Shown piece after piece: positions 1 to 11,158 of a stretch of DNA of 64,000 bases (the first letter of the stretch is position 1; the number at the start of each line of letters is the position of its first letter). The DNA is taken from contig NZ_RZHF01000014.1 of the NCBI RefSeq assembly GCF_003990185.1, positions 229,010-293,009 on the forward strand, written 5' to 3'. This DNA is from Vreelandella nanhaiensis. Lineage in GTDB: Bacteria; Pseudomonadota; Gammaproteobacteria; Pseudomonadales; Halomonadaceae. Under the pieces are notes generated by a model. The model did no database searches. It saw only the letters and a list, made by a program, of their open reading frames with translations, and had not been told where the DNA came from. Position numbers and translations under genes: made by a program.

Positions 1-482
1 ACCGGGCAGGGCTCAATGCATAGATCACAGCCCGTGCATTCATCCTCAATAACGGTATGCATCTGCTTGGCGGCGCCGATAATCGCATCAACCGGGCACG
101 CCTGAATGCATTTGGTACAGCCAATGCACTCAGCCTCGCGAATAAAGGCCACCTGGAGTGCCTCTGGCGCTTTGCCATCGAGAGGCGCAGGTTCGCGGCC
201 CAGCAAATCGGCCAGTGCCTGTATGGTTGCTTCACCGCCGGGCGGGCACTTGTTGAGTGCACCACCTTCGTTAATTGCCTCGGCATAAGGGCGGCAGCCG
301 GGGTAGCCGCATTGGCCGCATTGGGTTTGCGGAAGCAGCGCATCAATCTGTTCAACCAGAGGATGCTCATCACTTTTGAAACGTTCACTCACCGCGCCTA
401 ACAAGGCACCAAAACCAACGCCCAAACCGGTAAGAATACCAACGGCACTGGCAATGCCCCAGAGGGAAACAGCATCACTCAT
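1..482 (-). CDS. rnfB: Rnf/Rsx electron transport complex subunit B (partial, runs off left edge)
   Basis: Reading leftward from ATG at 482, the protein starts [12 protein letters not shown] with an N-terminal membrane helix. A four-cysteine cluster motif (CGQCGYPGC) follows, then two 4Fe-4S ferredoxin motifs ([12 protein letters not shown] and [12 protein letters not shown]). This order is diagnostic for RnfB, the iron-sulfur subunit that passes electrons within the membrane Rnf complex between ferredoxin and NAD, or to SoxR in the Rsx version. The C-terminus lies outside the window. rnfA sits 9 bp upstream on the same strand, so the two belong to one operon. The identification is secure; Rnf versus Rsx cannot be decided from the sequence. 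Confidence 0.93.
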   Translation of the reverse strand, partial: MSDAVSLWGIASAVGILTGLGVGFGALLGAVSERFKSDEHPLVEQIDALLPQTQCGQCGYPGCRPYAEAINEGGALNKCPPGGEATIQALADLLGREPAPLDGKAPEALQVAFIREAECIGCTKCIQACPVDAIIGAAKQMHTVIEDECTGCDLCIEPCP

Positions 483-491
483 GGTATTGAA

Positions 492-1073
492 TCACCCCTG
501 GGTTAAGCCGGAAAAACCGAGAAAAGCGAGCGACATCAAACTGGCCGTTACCATGGCTATGGCGGCACCCTTAAAGGGTTTAGGCACATTTGCACCGGCC
601 AGGCGCTCACGCATAGCGGCAAAGAGGATCAGAATCAGTGAAAACCCCAAGGCGGCTCCTAGGCCATAAAGCGTGGTATGAAAAAAACTCAGCTCACGGT
701 TGAGTGAAAGTAGCGCTACTCCAAGCACTGCACAGTTAGTGGTAATCAAGGGCAGGAAAATACCCAGTACCTGATGCAAAAGCGGGCTTAAATGGCGCAC
801 CATGATTTCTGTAAACTGGACGACCGCTGCAATCACGACAATAAAGCTGATGGTACGCAAGTAGGTGACGTCCAGCGGAACCAGCAGGCCGTAATACACC
901 ACGTAGCTTGCTGCTGACGCGAGGGTAAGAACGAAGGTAGTCGCTAGTGACATGCCCATCGCCGATTCCAGCTTATTGGATACCCCCATAAAAGGGCACA
1001 GACCTAAAAACTGTACTAATACAAAATTATTGACCAGCGCTGTGCTGATCAAAATGATAAATAATTCGCTCAT
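492..1073 (-). CDS. rnfA: Rnf/Rsx electron transport complex subunit A
   Basis: This 193-residue, very hydrophobic protein has about six membrane helices and begins [19 protein letters not shown], the typical RnfA/RsxA start. The conserved segments [11 protein letters not shown] and [13 protein letters not shown] are present; in this family they hold cysteines thought to carry an iron-sulfur centre inside the membrane. The length matches the family. It is followed after 9 bp by rnfB. Its start overlaps the end of the upstream cyclase gene by 4 bp, so the cyclase and rnfAB may be co-transcribed. Confidence 0.95.
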   Translation of the reverse strand: MSELFIILISTALVNNFVLVQFLGLCPFMGVSNKLESAMGMSLATTFVLTLASAASYVVYYGLLVPLDVTYLRTISFIVVIAAVVQFTEIMVRHLSPLLHQVLGIFLPLITTNCAVLGVALLSLNRELSFFHTTLYGLGAALGFSLILILFAAMRERLAGANVPKPFKGAAIAMVTASLMSLAFLGFSGLTQG

Positions 1074-2671
1074 AGCGGTGTATCGTGCGTGTGAACTGAA
1101 GTGTTGGCAATGGAGGGTGTAAAGGCAATTACCTGATGACGCCCCGCCGCCTTGGCGCTGTACAGAGCCTGGTCGGCAGTGCTCATCAAAGTCGAAGGCG
1201 AAATATCAATGCCTTCATCAAGCGAACCGATACCTACGCTAATTGTAACATAGGGCGCGACCGGGGAGGCCAAGTGAGGAAATGCTAAGGCATACACTGT
1301 TTCATGCAGCAATTGACCAATATGTTTTGCATGTTGTGCGGAGGTATCGGGAAGCAATGCACTGAATTCTTCACCACCGGTTCGGGCAATTAAAAAATCA
1401 TGCGCGGTAGCAACGCTTTGTAACGCCTGGGCGACCTGTCGTAAGCACTCATCGCCTTTTTGATGCCCGTAATGATCATTAAACAGTTTGAAATGATCGA
1501 TATCCAGCATCATTACAGCTAACGGCTGAGAAGACGCCTCCATTTCATGAATAGCTGCTTGTAGGCGTTGGTCGAATAGTCGCCGGTTGGGCAGGCCGGT
1601 CAATGAATCATGCGTAGAGAGGTTTAGAAGTTCAGCATTAAGTTTCCGCTGGCGAGTTAGCTGCTGTTCAAAGCTGCGTGCCAACATGCCGATCTCATCA
1701 TTACGCTGACAAAGCAGTGCTGAATCGAGGCGAGTATCTTCTTCCGAGGCATGCTTTGCAAAAATGGATAGCGCTTTAAGCGGTTTCAAGATAATCCGTT
1801 CCATCAGCCAGAGTACAAAGCCAATCACAAACAGCATAAGGCAGGCGGTCCAGATCAATACATAGCGAATGGTATTAAGGCTTGCTAGGTAATGGGTGCG
1901 GTTAAGCTGTGTACCTACGGTAATGCTGATAGCGGGGACATTTGTAGGCAGTATGTGCTGAGCATAAATGGTGTCGCCTTTGATAGTGGTTGACGGTGTG
2001 GCTTGAGCAGTAAACTGCCGGTCAATGGTGATCGGAAGGCCGGTCACTTCCTCCATTTGGGCCATCCACTTTGTATCCATTAAACGAACCTTGGCAAGCC
2101 AGCCTACGCTTGGGCCGCTGCCGTCGGTGCGCACGATAGGCGTTATTACTACCATGGCGGGCGCGCTGACACTGGGCATGAGAAAGCTCTGATGTTGATC
2201 AGTGCTTTTTATGGGAACTTGAATACTATCAACATAAGGGACCATCCAGGCGCAGTCATCCACCGCGCGCGTGCAAGTGGCGTAAGCGCCGCTATCGGGC
2301 GCAAGGCCTGAAAGGAAGTAGACATCACCGCTGGCATCGAAAAAGGCAATGAGCTGGTAGCGCATTTCTTTCATCATTTCCGGGCTAAAATTGGCCTCGG
2401 CATAGCGTGGGTAACGATCCTGAACGAACGCATAGGTATCGTCCCAGTTTGCCCAGTCTCGTGCCTGAGCCAGCAGCTCTTGCTGCGCCAGAGAAATGCT
2501 GCGTTCGATACGCTGCAGTTCCTGGTTGATAATACCCCGCTCCTCTTTATGCAGCGCGGGGAAAATAAACCATTTGCTCATAGCACCCAAGGAACATAGG
2601 GCGAGGAATAGTACGCCACTTAACGCTACTAGAAATTGAAAACGCAGTGATCGAGTTAAGTGCCGGAGCAT
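1070..2671 (-). CDS. membrane CHASE4-GGDEF diguanylate cyclase
   Basis: The protein starts [19 protein letters not shown]. It has an N-terminal membrane helix, a periplasmic CHASE4-like sensor segment (region around [13 protein letters not shown]), a second membrane helix, a HAMP-like linker and a C-terminal GGDEF domain with an intact signature ([14 protein letters not shown]). It should make cyclic di-GMP in response to an extracytoplasmic signal. The RxxD inhibitory site normally just before the signature is not seen (ATAHD there), so product feedback may be absent. I chose ATG at 2671 because the longer frame to 2749 begins inside the metG terminator. The end overlaps rnfA by 4 bp. The ligand is unknown. 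Confidence 0.9.
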   Translation of the reverse strand: MLRHLTRSLRFQFLVALSGVLFLALCSLGAMSKWFIFPALHKEERGIINQELQRIERSISLAQQELLAQARDWANWDDTYAFVQDRYPRYAEANFSPEMMKEMRYQLIAFFDASGDVYFLSGLAPDSGAYATCTRAVDDCAWMVPYVDSIQVPIKSTDQHQSFLMPSVSAPAMVVITPIVRTDGSGPSVGWLAKVRLMDTKWMAQMEEVTGLPITIDRQFTAQATPSTTIKGDTIYAQHILPTNVPAISITVGTQLNRTHYLASLNTIRYVLIWTACLMLFVIGFVLWLMERIILKPLKALSIFAKHASEEDTRLDSALLCQRNDEIGMLARSFEQQLTRQRKLNAELLNLSTHDSLTGLPNRRLFDQRLQAAIHEMEASSQPLAVMMLDIDHFKLFNDHYGHQKGDECLRQVAQALQSVATAHDFLIARTGGEEFSALLPDTSAQHAKHIGQLLHETVYALAFPHLASPVAPYVTISVGIGSLDEGIDISPSTLMSTADQALYSAKAAGRHQVIAFTPSIANTSVHTHDTPL

Positions 2672-2725
2672 AAGCGAGCCTGAACGGGTAATCTTTAGAG
2701 GGGCGTTTTGCTTGGAAAAGCATAG

Positions 2726-2760
2726 AAAAAGGGGGCAGAGTCTAACCAACTCTACCCCCT
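2726..2760 (-). terminator. rho-independent terminator of metG
   Basis: On the minus strand a strong hairpin (stem GGGGGTAGAGT pairing with ACTCTGCCCCC, one mismatch or wobble, short loop) is followed by five T residues. It lies 20 bp after the metG stop and reads in the metG direction. Confidence 0.85.
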
Positions 2761-2780
2761 GGCCGTGCTGAAAGCGCTGG

Positions 2781-4817
2781 CTACATTACACGTTGACCAG
2801 GTTCGGCACCAGCATCGGATGAAAGCAGGTAAATGCCGTCCTTATTGGCCGAGGCAAGTACCATGCCTTCTGAGAGACCAAAGCGCATTTTACGCGGTGC
2901 TAGGTTAGCGACCATGACCGTAAGACGTCCTTCCAGTGCCTCAGGTGCGTAAGAGCTGCGAATGCCGGAGAAAACGTTACGGGTTTCACCGCCGATATCC
3001 AGCGTCAGCTGGAGCAGCTTGTCGGCGCCTTCCACGTACTGTGCCTTGGTAATGCGAGCAATACGCAGGTCTACTTTGGCAAAATCATCAAAGCTGATTT
3101 CATCGGCAATGGGTTCTTCCACCAATGGGCCTTTAGGCACTTCTTTAAGCTTCTGCTCTTCCACTAGGTCTTCCTTTGACGCTTCGATCATGGCATCGAT
3201 CTTGTCGCGCTCGACACGGGTCATCAGCGGTTTGAATTTTTCAACTTCGTGATTGAACAGCACGTTGTGGCGACTTTCCCAATCAAGCGAGTCGAGGTTC
3301 AGGAAGATTCGTGCCTGTTCTGCCATGGCAGGAACCACAGGCGCCAAATAGACCATTAGCTGGCGGAAAAGGTTAATACCCACCGAGCAGATCTCTAGTA
3401 CCTCTTCGTCGTGCCCATCAAGCTTGGCAAGCGCCCAGGGTTCTTTATCAGCGATATAGGTGTTCGCTTCGTCAGCCAACTCCATGATCTTACGCATGGC
3501 CCGGCTAAACTCACGGGCTTCGAAGTCCTCGGCAATATCATCACCAGCGGCGATAAACCGAGCAACCATTTGAGGTTCGGCGCAGTGGGCGGAAAGCGTG
3601 CCGCCACCTAGTTTTTTAACAAACCCGGCACAGCGGCTGGCAATATTGACCACTTTACCGACCAAGTCTGAATTAACCCGTGCGGCAAAGTCGTCCAGAT
3701 TGAGGTCCAGGTCATCCACCTTCGAGGTGAGCTTGGCGGCAAAGTAATAACGCAGGTATTCAGGGTTAAGGTAATCGGCATAGGTAGCGGCCTTGATAAA
3801 GGTGCCGCGGGACTTCGACATCTTAGCGCCGTCCACGGTCAGAAACCCGTGGCAGTTAACCGCAGTGGGTGTGCGCAAATCGGCACCATGCAGCATGGCT
3901 GGCCAGAAAAGTGCGTGGAAATAAACAATGTCCTTACCAATGAAGTGATAGACCTCAGCACTTGAATCCTTGCGCCAGTAGCTATCGAAATCAATACCTT
4001 CACGGTCACACAAATTCTTGAAGCTGGCCAGGTAGCCGATAGGAGCATCCAGCCAGACGTAGAAATACTTGCCCGGCGCATCGGGGATTTCAAACCCGAA
4101 GTAGGGCGCATCCCGGGAAATGTCCCACTCGTTGAAACCGGATTCAAACCACTCCATCAGCTTATTGCGGATTTGGGGCTGAACGTGACCGTCGTTGATC
4201 CATGCCTGTAGAAATTCGGCAAAGTCAGGCAATTTGAAGAAGTAGTGGGTCGAGCTGCGGACTTCCGGTGTTGCACCGGAAATGGCCGAAACCGGATTGA
4301 TAAGATCAGCAGGCGTATAGGTAGCGCCGCATTTCTCGCAGTTATCACCGTACTGGTCGCCGGTACCACACTTTGGACAAGTGCCCTTGATGAAACGGTC
4401 TGCCAGGAAAAGACCCTTTTGCGGGTCGTACATTTGTTCAATGTCGCGGGTGGCAATATGCCCTTTATCGCGCAGGCGCTTGTAAATCAGCTCGCTAAGA
4501 TGACGGTTTTCTTCTGAATGGGTGGAGTGATAGTTATCAAATCCCACGCCAAAATGGGCGAAATCCTGCTGATGGTCATGCGATACTCGATCAATCAAGG
4601 CTTCTGGTGTAATACCTTCCTGTTCGGCACGTAGCATGATTGCCGTGCCATGGGCGTCATCGGCACACACGTAGTAGCACTGTTGGCCACGGCTTTTCTG
4701 AAAACGTACCCAGATATCGGTTTGGATATATTCAAGCAAGTGACCGAGGTGAATAGCTCCATTGGCGTAAGGGAGCGCGCTGGTCACAAGAATTTTGCGC
4801 GTGGCAGAGTTGGACAT
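2781..4817 (-). CDS. metG: methionine-tRNA ligase
   Basis: This protein of about 678 residues charges tRNA-Met. The nucleotide-binding HIGH-type motif appears as [12 protein letters not shown] near the N-terminus. A double zinc knuckle ([18 protein letters not shown]) and the KMSKS loop ([12 protein letters not shown]) follow. A C-terminal tRNA-binding domain begins near [12 protein letters not shown] and serves dimerisation and tRNA binding in the long MetG form. ATG at 4817 (MSNSATRK) is preferred over an in-frame TTG 18 bp upstream. A terminator follows the gene. It is cytosolic and essential. Confidence 0.97.
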   Translation of the reverse strand: MSNSATRKILVTSALPYANGAIHLGHLLEYIQTDIWVRFQKSRGQQCYYVCADDAHGTAIMLRAEQEGITPEALIDRVSHDHQQDFAHFGVGFDNYHSTHSEENRHLSELIYKRLRDKGHIATRDIEQMYDPQKGLFLADRFIKGTCPKCGTGDQYGDNCEKCGATYTPADLINPVSAISGATPEVRSSTHYFFKLPDFAEFLQAWINDGHVQPQIRNKLMEWFESGFNEWDISRDAPYFGFEIPDAPGKYFYVWLDAPIGYLASFKNLCDREGIDFDSYWRKDSSAEVYHFIGKDIVYFHALFWPAMLHGADLRTPTAVNCHGFLTVDGAKMSKSRGTFIKAATYADYLNPEYLRYYFAAKLTSKVDDLDLNLDDFAARVNSDLVGKVVNIASRCAGFVKKLGGGTLSAHCAEPQMVARFIAAGDDIAEDFEAREFSRAMRKIMELADEANTYIADKEPWALAKLDGHDEEVLEICSVGINLFRQLMVYLAPVVPAMAEQARIFLNLDSLDWESRHNVLFNHEVEKFKPLMTRVERDKIDAMIEASKEDLVEEQKLKEVPKGPLVEEPIADEISFDDFAKVDLRIARITKAQYVEGADKLLQLTLDIGGETRNVFSGIRSSYAPEALEGRLTVMVANLAPRKMRFGLSEGMVLASANKDGIYLLSSDAGAEPGQRVM

Positions 4818-4963
4818 GGTGAATGCTAATTCCAATTGATCGATAACAGTTAAATGGCGAAGTTATCCGGCCTCTGGCCGATGATATAGTTAGGGATGAT
4901 ATAATCAGTAACGAGCGCAAGAGCGGGGCGTCGGCGTTGCATTCGCTAGATTTTCAGCCGTGA

Positions 4964-5245
4964 CTAATAGAGCGCTTGTTCTTCCTGAACGACTTCTTTT
5001 AAAAGCTCCAGAAACAGCTTGTCAGCTTCTGAATGCTCGGCAGGGTCTTCAGGGATATGCACGCTGGTAGTGTCTGATATCTCGTTGGCTATTCGAGCCA
5101 TGGCTGCAGGGCTGCTGCCTTCACTCAACTGCTGACGGGCGATAACCAGCGACTGCTCAAGAATATTGGGGTCTTGGAGCAGCTTGCGTATAAAGCCTCG
5201 CAGTTCATTAATAACGCGAGATTTTTGAATTTCTGATGCGGACAT
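4964..5245 (-). CDS. small hypothetical protein, 93 residues
   Basis: The frame starts at ATG 5245 (MSASEIQKSRVINELRGF) with a perfect AAGGAG ribosome site 7 bp upstream. That makes this start much better than the longer frame to 5353. The product is soluble, acidic at the C-terminus (ELLKEVVQEEQALY) and predicted mainly helical, with no membrane segment or known motif. It lies upstream of metG on the same strand, separated by 146 bp. I do not recognise the family. Its good ribosome site and codon use argue that it is a real gene. Confidence 0.75.
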   Translation of the reverse strand: MSASEIQKSRVINELRGFIRKLLQDPNILEQSLVIARQQLSEGSSPAAMARIANEISDTTSVHIPEDPAEHSEADKLFLELLKEVVQEEQALY

Positions 5246-5517
5246 AAAATTCTCCTTAACGCCACGCAAGCGGACAGGCGCAAGCGTAGCCTGGCAATGT
5301 ATTGACCATAGCATTTTTTCGTGCGGCGGGCATGGCTCGTCTAATGCCAGCATGCATCGCTAGATTTTGCACGAAAACTGCTTACGCCCGGCCATGCTGT
5401 GTTAAAAATCGGCTAAAAACATTCGCTTAGAATCCGTAAGCTCCGCTTTTCGCCGATTCTTGCCTTGCTTGATCTTCGCTCACCGAGTGCTCGTACAACC
5501 AATATGGGTAGTTGATA

Positions 5518-6702
5518 TCATTTAAGCGTTAACCGGCCCGCCTTGTGCTTAACGGGGTTGGCATATTGCAATAGCCAGTAAGGCCGCAAAGCTTCGGGTA
5601 CGTTCGCAAGGCGTGCCTGAAAGCGCTCTCGATCCTGGCGGGTAATAGTTTTACGCGCTACCAGCTCAGGTGCCTCACCTAGCGCTTCTAATGCTAAGTA
5701 GTGGCTTGGATACAAGCGGTAACCGCCAATGACCTGTCGGTCGATTTCGCCAGCCACTTCATCAGGGGTTGCCATGTCCGCGCCAACGGGGGCACCAAAA
5801 CGCAGTTGAACACGGCCCTTGTCGCCGGTAATGCCTGCTACAATCGAGCGAATATCTTCAAACTCACTTTTAGCGTAGCTGCCTTGTGTCGCCAGATCGT
5901 GTAGCTCCTGGGCTTTTTGCACGTCGCAGGGGTCGTATTCATAGCTAACGGATACTGGCACGAGTTGAAGCTCAGCCACTGCGTCGCCAAACACCATATC
6001 GCGCTCGGCGTTACGCTTGGCCATAGTCAGCATCTTGATAATGGCAGGATCAGTACGGTCGATACCGTTTTTGGCGCGACCTTCGCGCTGAGCCATCCAG
6101 ATAGAGTGCTTATCTTCAGTAATCGAGTGACGAATATAGGAAGAAAGCTGCTGATAGGCGGCCAGCATGGCACGCTTGCCACGCGCGCTTCTTGGTACAA
6201 TAAAGCTTTTATTTAGCCGCATCAGGTCAGTAACGTAGGGCTTTTTAAGTAGGTTATCACCGATGGCAATACGGACCGTATCGCGCCCAGCCTGATAAAG
6301 CGCGTAGTTCACAAATGCCGGATCAAGGGATATATCCCGATGGTTGCCAATAAACAGGTAGGCGCTGTTAGGGTCGAGCTTATCAAGTCCCGACACCTCA
6401 AACGCATCTGTCGTAGTGCGAATCATGCGCTCCATGTAAGTGGCGATACGCATTTGGAAATCGCGCACCGAGGTAACCCCTTTTACTTCGCGCTGTACGG
6501 CATGACTTGCCAGTTTGCGGGCAAGCGATGGCGCCCAGCGGGCCATGCGGGGCAGGCGAAAACGGGTAAGCGCATCCAGTAGCTCGCTATCGCGAGCAAG
6601 ATGTGCAAGAACATCAGCCACTTCGCTATCCATATAAGGGCGGATGTCCGCCCATGGGTCAGTGGTATTGAGAGCGTTGGGTGCTTCGTTGTGATGAGTC
6701 AT
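5518..6702 (-). CDS. PlsC-like acyltransferase family protein
   Basis: This 394-residue protein carries the glycerolipid acyltransferase signature NHRDISLD (the NHxxxxD catalytic motif) around residue 118, within a segment resembling 1-acylglycerol-3-phosphate acyltransferases. Downstream blocks such as SFIVPRS and AQREGRAKNG correspond to family motifs II and III. It is longer than classical PlsC (about 240 residues), with N- and C-terminal extensions, and lacks an obvious multi-helix membrane domain. It probably transfers acyl chains to a lysophospholipid or related acceptor at the membrane; the acceptor is not determined. It lies 62 bp downstream of rdgC on the same strand. Confidence 0.8.
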   Translation of the reverse strand: MTHHNEAPNALNTTDPWADIRPYMDSEVADVLAHLARDSELLDALTRFRLPRMARWAPSLARKLASHAVQREVKGVTSVRDFQMRIATYMERMIRTTTDAFEVSGLDKLDPNSAYLFIGNHRDISLDPAFVNYALYQAGRDTVRIAIGDNLLKKPYVTDLMRLNKSFIVPRSARGKRAMLAAYQQLSSYIRHSITEDKHSIWMAQREGRAKNGIDRTDPAIIKMLTMAKRNAERDMVFGDAVAELQLVPVSVSYEYDPCDVQKAQELHDLATQGSYAKSEFEDIRSIVAGITGDKGRVQLRFGAPVGADMATPDEVAGEIDRQVIGGYRLYPSHYLALEALGEAPELVARKTITRQDRERFQARLANVPEALRPYWLLQYANPVKHKAGRLTLK

Positions 6703-6764
6703 GCGATCCGTTGGATGATAAGTAAAAAGCGATTCATAGCAGCGAGATCAAAATGTCGGTTGCC

Positions 6765-7694
6765 TTACGTTTCCGCAGGCGCTTGCGTGTTTTCACCGTC
6801 CAGCCACTCTATCAGGCGGACAATATCATCAGATAGCGCTTGAGCCATTAAAATAAAGTCGGTTTCAAGCCGAGCCAGTGCGTCATCACCATCATCGGCA
6901 TGGTCCGCCTCTTCAATCAGGGCATCGCCAAAACGCAGCGATTTGAGCGCGAGATCGTCATGCAGTACAAAGCTTAGCCGTCCTTCAAGACTCATGGCGA
7001 GTTTGCTCGCCTGGCGTCCGCTTTCCAGCAACTGTTGGATTTCATCGCTATCAAGATCCACCTGGCGGGCGCGAAGTACGCCATCGTCGCCCTTGGCCTT
7101 GAGCTCTACCTGGTCGCCCAGCTGTAGATCGGCAGGGCGGCTGGCAGGGTCGCCAAGCCAGGTCGTCATGGCACGAATGGGTAGTGTCTGTGATGACAAG
7201 GGCGTGGCTTTCAGGCTGCCCAGGGTTTCGCGCAATAGATCCAACACGTCTTCAGCGCGAGTGCGCGAGCTTGCGTTAATACCAATCAGATGACGCCGCG
7301 TGTCCCACCAGAGATCGATTTTCTGACTGCGAACAAACGCGCGAGGAAGCAGCTCTTCGGTTATCTGCTCTTTTAACGCGGTTTTCTCTTTGCGCGTTAC
7401 CTTGCGGCCTTCGCGGGCCTCGATATCGGCAACCTGTTCATCAACCTCTTCTTTGACGACCGAGGCTGGCAGCAGGCGCTCCTGGCGCAGCACCGAAAGA
7501 AGCCGGTGGCCTTGAATCTCATGCAGCAGTTGGCCGCCGCCCAGACGACCAGCGGGGGCGGTCCAGCCCAAGCGACGAGCATCCGCCGTGCCCAGCGGTT
7601 TGGCTGCATGTGTCTCGAGGGCATCGGCGAGCATTGTGCTGTCAAGCTCGGGGGCGCCATGAAGGCGATATAAATGCAGGTGCTTAAACCACAT
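6765..7694 (-). CDS. rdgC: recombination-associated protein RdgC
   Basis: The 309-residue protein begins MWFKHLHLYRL, the conserved RdgC N-terminus. It carries family features throughout: a WTAP segment, the LLSVLRQERLLPASVV region, KEKTALKEQITEELLPRAF, and a C-terminal FILMAQALSDDIVRLIEWL helix. RdgC is a ring-shaped, non-specific DNA-binding dimer that limits RecA loading on DNA and helps replication fork processing. The ATG at 7694 was chosen over an upstream in-frame start because it matches the family N-terminus. It is transcribed away from the thioesterase gene. Confidence 0.95.
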   Translation of the reverse strand: MWFKHLHLYRLHGAPELDSTMLADALETHAAKPLGTADARRLGWTAPAGRLGGGQLLHEIQGHRLLSVLRQERLLPASVVKEEVDEQVADIEAREGRKVTRKEKTALKEQITEELLPRAFVRSQKIDLWWDTRRHLIGINASSRTRAEDVLDLLRETLGSLKATPLSSQTLPIRAMTTWLGDPASRPADLQLGDQVELKAKGDDGVLRARQVDLDSDEIQQLLESGRQASKLAMSLEGRLSFVLHDDLALKSLRFGDALIEEADHADDGDDALARLETDFILMAQALSDDIVRLIEWLDGENTQAPAET

Positions 7695-7864
7695 GTCACC
7701 AGTCCTATTAAAAAGGTGGCACATTATGTCGAAAGCGTGGCATTCCTGCCAGCTCCTTACCGGGTATGAGTTTATTGCATGTGTTTTAAACTTGTGTTTG
7801 ATTTGGTGTGAGGCAGGCTGGTCCGCTATCGTCAGTCAGGCTTTTCTATTTAAAAGGAGATGAT

Positions 7865-8299
7865 ATGTCAGCATCGCTTTCCCGTGTTGAATTACGCGTT
7901 CGTGGTTATCATTTGGATGGCTACCGCCACGTCAATAACGCTCGCTACCTTGAGTTTATGGAGGAGGGGCGCTGGGCATTTTTTGATGATCACCCTAGGT
8001 TAATGAATGAGCTTCATCAGGCAGGTCGCGCGTTTGTGGTCGTCAACCTCAATATCGACTACTGCGCCGCCGCCGGGCACGGCGATGATCTTTACGTACT
8101 CACCGGCATGGTAGACGTTGGTGAGCGCAGCGCACTTTGCCACCACAGAATATATCGAAGCGATGGCGTATTGATTGCGCAGGCAGATCTTACCTTTGTG
8201 CTACTTGATATGAAGGCCAACAAGGCCATGGCGATCGAAGGGGAGCTTAAAGAGACGCTTGGCCGTCTGGTCGTTACCAGAGAGCAATTTGCGGCTTAA
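7865..8299 (+). CDS. acyl-CoA thioesterase, hotdog fold (4HBT/FadM-like)
   Basis: This 144-residue single hotdog domain has the signature GYRHVNNARYLEFMEEGRW, typical of the 4-hydroxybenzoyl-CoA thioesterase/FadM/YbgC group. It should hydrolyse an acyl-CoA thioester in the cytosol; the acyl chain preferred cannot be told. ATG at 7865 is preceded by AAAAGGAG at proper spacing, so the longer frame to 7808 is discarded. The gene is divergent from rdgC and followed by a weak terminator hairpin before gyrA. Confidence 0.85.
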   Translation: MSASLSRVELRVRGYHLDGYRHVNNARYLEFMEEGRWAFFDDHPRLMNELHQAGRAFVVVNLNIDYCAAAGHGDDLYVLTGMVDVGERSALCHHRIYRSDGVLIAQADLTFVLLDMKANKAMAIEGELKETLGRLVVTREQFAA

Positions 8300-8367
8300 T
8301 GATCAATGGTGGTGTACCTGGCTGCCCTTGCTGCTGATGCAGTGGTATGATGTAGCAGTATCTGCGC

Positions 8368-8402
8368 ACCGCCTTGTGGTTCTACTAAAAGGCGGTATTT
8401 TA
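8368..8402 (+). terminator. probable terminator between thioesterase gene and gyrA
   Basis: An 8-bp inverted repeat (ACCGCCTT pairing with AAGGCGGT, 13-base loop) is followed by ATTTTAAG. The T-run is short, so termination may be partial. It sits 50 bp before the gyrA start. Confidence 0.5.
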
Positions 8403-8452
8403 AGCGCTTTCAACTCTCGCAGTGCCAATGCAGTGCAAAGGATCTGACTTTC

Positions 8453-11158
8453 ATGGGTGACATCGCCAGAGAAATCTTGCCCGTCAATATTGAAGACGAG
8501 CTTAAGCAGTCGTACCTCGACTATGCGATGAGTGTCATTATCGGCCGCGCGCTACCCGATGTGCGTGACGGTTTGAAACCTGTTCACCGGCGTGTGCTGT
8601 TTGCCATGCATGAACTGGGTAATGACTGGAATAAACCGTACAAGAAATCGGCGCGTGTTGTCGGCGATGTCATCGGTAAATATCACCCGCATGGTGATAG
8701 CGCGGTTTATGACACTATCGTACGGATGGCGCAGCATTTCTCGATGCGCCACGTTCTGGTCGACGGCCAGGGGAACTTTGGTTCTATCGACGGCGATAAT
8801 GCTGCCGCCATGCGTTACACCGAGGTGCGCATGTCGCGCCTGGCGCATGAGCTGCTCGCGGATCTTGAAAAGGATACCGTGGATTGGGTCGATAACTACG
8901 ACGGCACCGAACGCATCCCTGCCGTATTGCCGACTAAAGTGCCCAACCTGCTGATCAATGGCTCGTCGGGTATTGCTGTGGGTATGGCAACCAACATTCC
9001 GCCGCACAATATGCGCGAAGTTATCGACGGCTGTTTAGCGCTGATCGATGACTACACGCTGACGGTGGATGATTTGATGCATTACATCCCCGGGCCTGAT
9101 TTTCCTACCGCCGGCATCATTAATGGCCGTGCGGGCATTTTAGATGCTTACCGCACTGGGCGTGGACGCATCTATGTGCGCGCCAGGCATACCATTGAGC
9201 ATCATGACAAGACCGGTCGTGACCATATCATCATTACTGAGCTGCCTTATCAGGTGAACAAGGCGCGCCTGATTGAGAAAATTGCTGAGCTGGTCAAAGA
9301 GAAGAAAATCGAAGGCATCGCCGAGCTGCGCGACGAATCCGATAAAGACGGCTTGCGTATCGTGATCGAGATTAAGCGTGGCGAGTCGGGTGAGGTAGTC
9401 GTTAATAACCTGTTTGCCCAGACGCAGCTGCAAAACGTGTTTGGTATCAACATGGTGGCGCTGGAAAATGGCCAGCCACGCACGTTGAATCTCAAGGAGA
9501 TGCTTGAGGCCTTCATTCGTCACCGCCGTGAGGTGGTGACGCGGCGGACGCTGTTCGAGCTCAAGAAAGCCCGTGAGCGTGGCCACCTTCTAGAAGGCTT
9601 GGCGGTCGCTATCTCGAATATTGATGACATCATTGAGTTGATCAAGGCCTCACCGAGCGCCGCGGAAGCCAAAGAAAAGTTGCTGGCGAAAACATGGCAG
9701 CCTGGTCAGGTAACTGCCATGCTCGAAAGAGCGGGCGCGACATCCTGCAAGCCAGAAGAGCTTGATGAGCACTTCGGCCTGAATCCTTCTGCCACCGAAT
9801 ATCGCCTGTCGCCTGCTCAAGCCCAGGCGATTCTTGAGCTTCGCCTGCATCGCCTGACCGGCCTTGAAACGGAAAAGCTGCTTAACGAATACCTGGCGAT
9901 TCTTGAAAAAATCGCTGAGCTGACCGAAATTCTTGCCTCGGCTGACCGGCTGATGGAAGTAATCCGCGAAGAACTGCACGCGGTACGTGATCAGTTTGGT
10001 AATGATCGTCGCACGGAAATTCAGGCAAGCCATCTGGATCTTTCCATTGAAGATCTGATCGCCGAAGAGGATATGGTGGTTACCGTATCGCGCTCTGGCT
10101 ATGCGAAAACCCAGCCGCTCTCTGATTACCAGGCTCAGCGACGTGGTGGTCGTGGCAAGTCAGCTACGTCCATGAAAGATGAAGATGTGATTGAGCATTT
10201 GCTGGTGGCTTCAACCCATGACACCGTGTTGCTGTTCTCCAACCGCGGCAAAGTGTATTGGCTGAAGGTTTATGAGATGCCGGCGGCTAGCCGTGGTTCA
10301 CGTGGCAAGCCGCTTGTGAATATGTTGCCGCTTGAAGAGGGCGAGTCGGTTAACGCCATCTTGCCGGTGCGCGATTACGATCCCGAGCATTACATCTTCT
10401 TTGCCACTGCTAACGGTACGGTGAAGCGTACCAGCCTTGAGCAGTTCTCGCGGCCGCGTAGCGTGGGTCTTATCGCTATCGACCTGGAAGAGGGCGACCG
10501 CCTGGTGGGCGCGGCGATTACCTCCGGGTCTGATCATGCCATGCTGCTTTCTTCAAATGGCAAGGCGATCCGCTTTGAAGAGGCCAATGTACGGGCCATG
10601 GGCCGAACTGCCCGTGGTGTGCGGGGTATGCGTCTGGCGGACGACTGTGAAGTCATCAGCCTGATCATTCCCAAGAGCCAGCAGATTGATGCTGAAGCCG
10701 ATGTAGATGTTGAAGGCGTCGAAGAAAATATCGCCGAAAGTACCCAGTCCGAAGGGCAGATTTACATTCTTACCGCTAGCGAAAATGGGTATGGCAAGCG
10801 TACGCGCCTGGAAGAGTTCCCGCTGCGTGGGCGGGGTGGTCAGGGTGTTATTGCCATGCAAACCAGCGAGCGTAATGGTTCGCTAGTAGCTGCCATGCAG
10901 GTCTACGACAGCGATGAAATGATGCTGATTACCGATCGGGGCACGTTGGTACGTACACGCGTTGAGGAAGTATCAACAACTTCCCGTAATACCCAGGGCG
11001 TCATGCTGATCCGTCTGGGTAAAGAAGAAAAACTGGTTAAAACTGTTCGTGTGGACGAGCCTGCCGACAGTGAGTTGGATGCACTGGATGAGCCGGGCGA
11101 GGCCGGTAACACAAGCGATAATGCACAGGATACTGGGGCTGATGACGCGTCACTATAA
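8453..11158 (+). CDS. gyrA: DNA gyrase subunit A
   Basis: This 901-residue protein is the breakage-reunion subunit of DNA gyrase. The catalytic tyrosine is in [11 protein letters not shown]. The GyrA-box QRRGGRGK, which separates gyrase from topoisomerase IV ParC, is present and starts the DNA-wrapping six-bladed C-terminal domain. The quinolone region reads [13 protein letters not shown], with serine and aspartate at the positions whose changes usually confer resistance, so it looks wild type. The tail is acidic ([13 protein letters not shown]). Its end overlaps serC by 17 bp, indicating co-transcription with the amino acid genes that follow. Confidence 0.98.
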   Translation: MGDIAREILPVNIEDELKQSYLDYAMSVIIGRALPDVRDGLKPVHRRVLFAMHELGNDWNKPYKKSARVVGDVIGKYHPHGDSAVYDTIVRMAQHFSMRHVLVDGQGNFGSIDGDNAAAMRYTEVRMSRLAHELLADLEKDTVDWVDNYDGTERIPAVLPTKVPNLLINGSSGIAVGMATNIPPHNMREVIDGCLALIDDYTLTVDDLMHYIPGPDFPTAGIINGRAGILDAYRTGRGRIYVRARHTIEHHDKTGRDHIIITELPYQVNKARLIEKIAELVKEKKIEGIAELRDESDKDGLRIVIEIKRGESGEVVVNNLFAQTQLQNVFGINMVALENGQPRTLNLKEMLEAFIRHRREVVTRRTLFELKKARERGHLLEGLAVAISNIDDIIELIKASPSAAEAKEKLLAKTWQPGQVTAMLERAGATSCKPEELDEHFGLNPSATEYRLSPAQAQAILELRLHRLTGLETEKLLNEYLAILEKIAELTEILASADRLMEVIREELHAVRDQFGNDRRTEIQASHLDLSIEDLIAEEDMVVTVSRSGYAKTQPLSDYQAQRRGGRGKSATSMKDEDVIEHLLVASTHDTVLLFSNRGKVYWLKVYEMPAASRGSRGKPLVNMLPLEEGESVNAILPVRDYDPEHYIFFATANGTVKRTSLEQFSRPRSVGLIAIDLEEGDRLVGAAITSGSDHAMLLSSNGKAIRFEEANVRAMGRTARGVRGMRLADDCEVISLIIPKSQQIDAEADVDVEGVEENIAESTQSEGQIYILTASENGYGKRTRLEEFPLRGRGGQGVIAMQTSERNGSLVAAMQVYDSDEMMLITDRGTLVRTRVEEVSTTSRNTQGVMLIRLGKEEKLVKTVRVDEPADSELDALDEPGEAGNTSDNAQDTGADDASL

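Noticed and set aside
2672..2749. Longer N-terminus for the CHASE4 cyclase
   Set aside because: The upstream start falls within the metG terminator hairpin and adds residues unlike a membrane sensor start.
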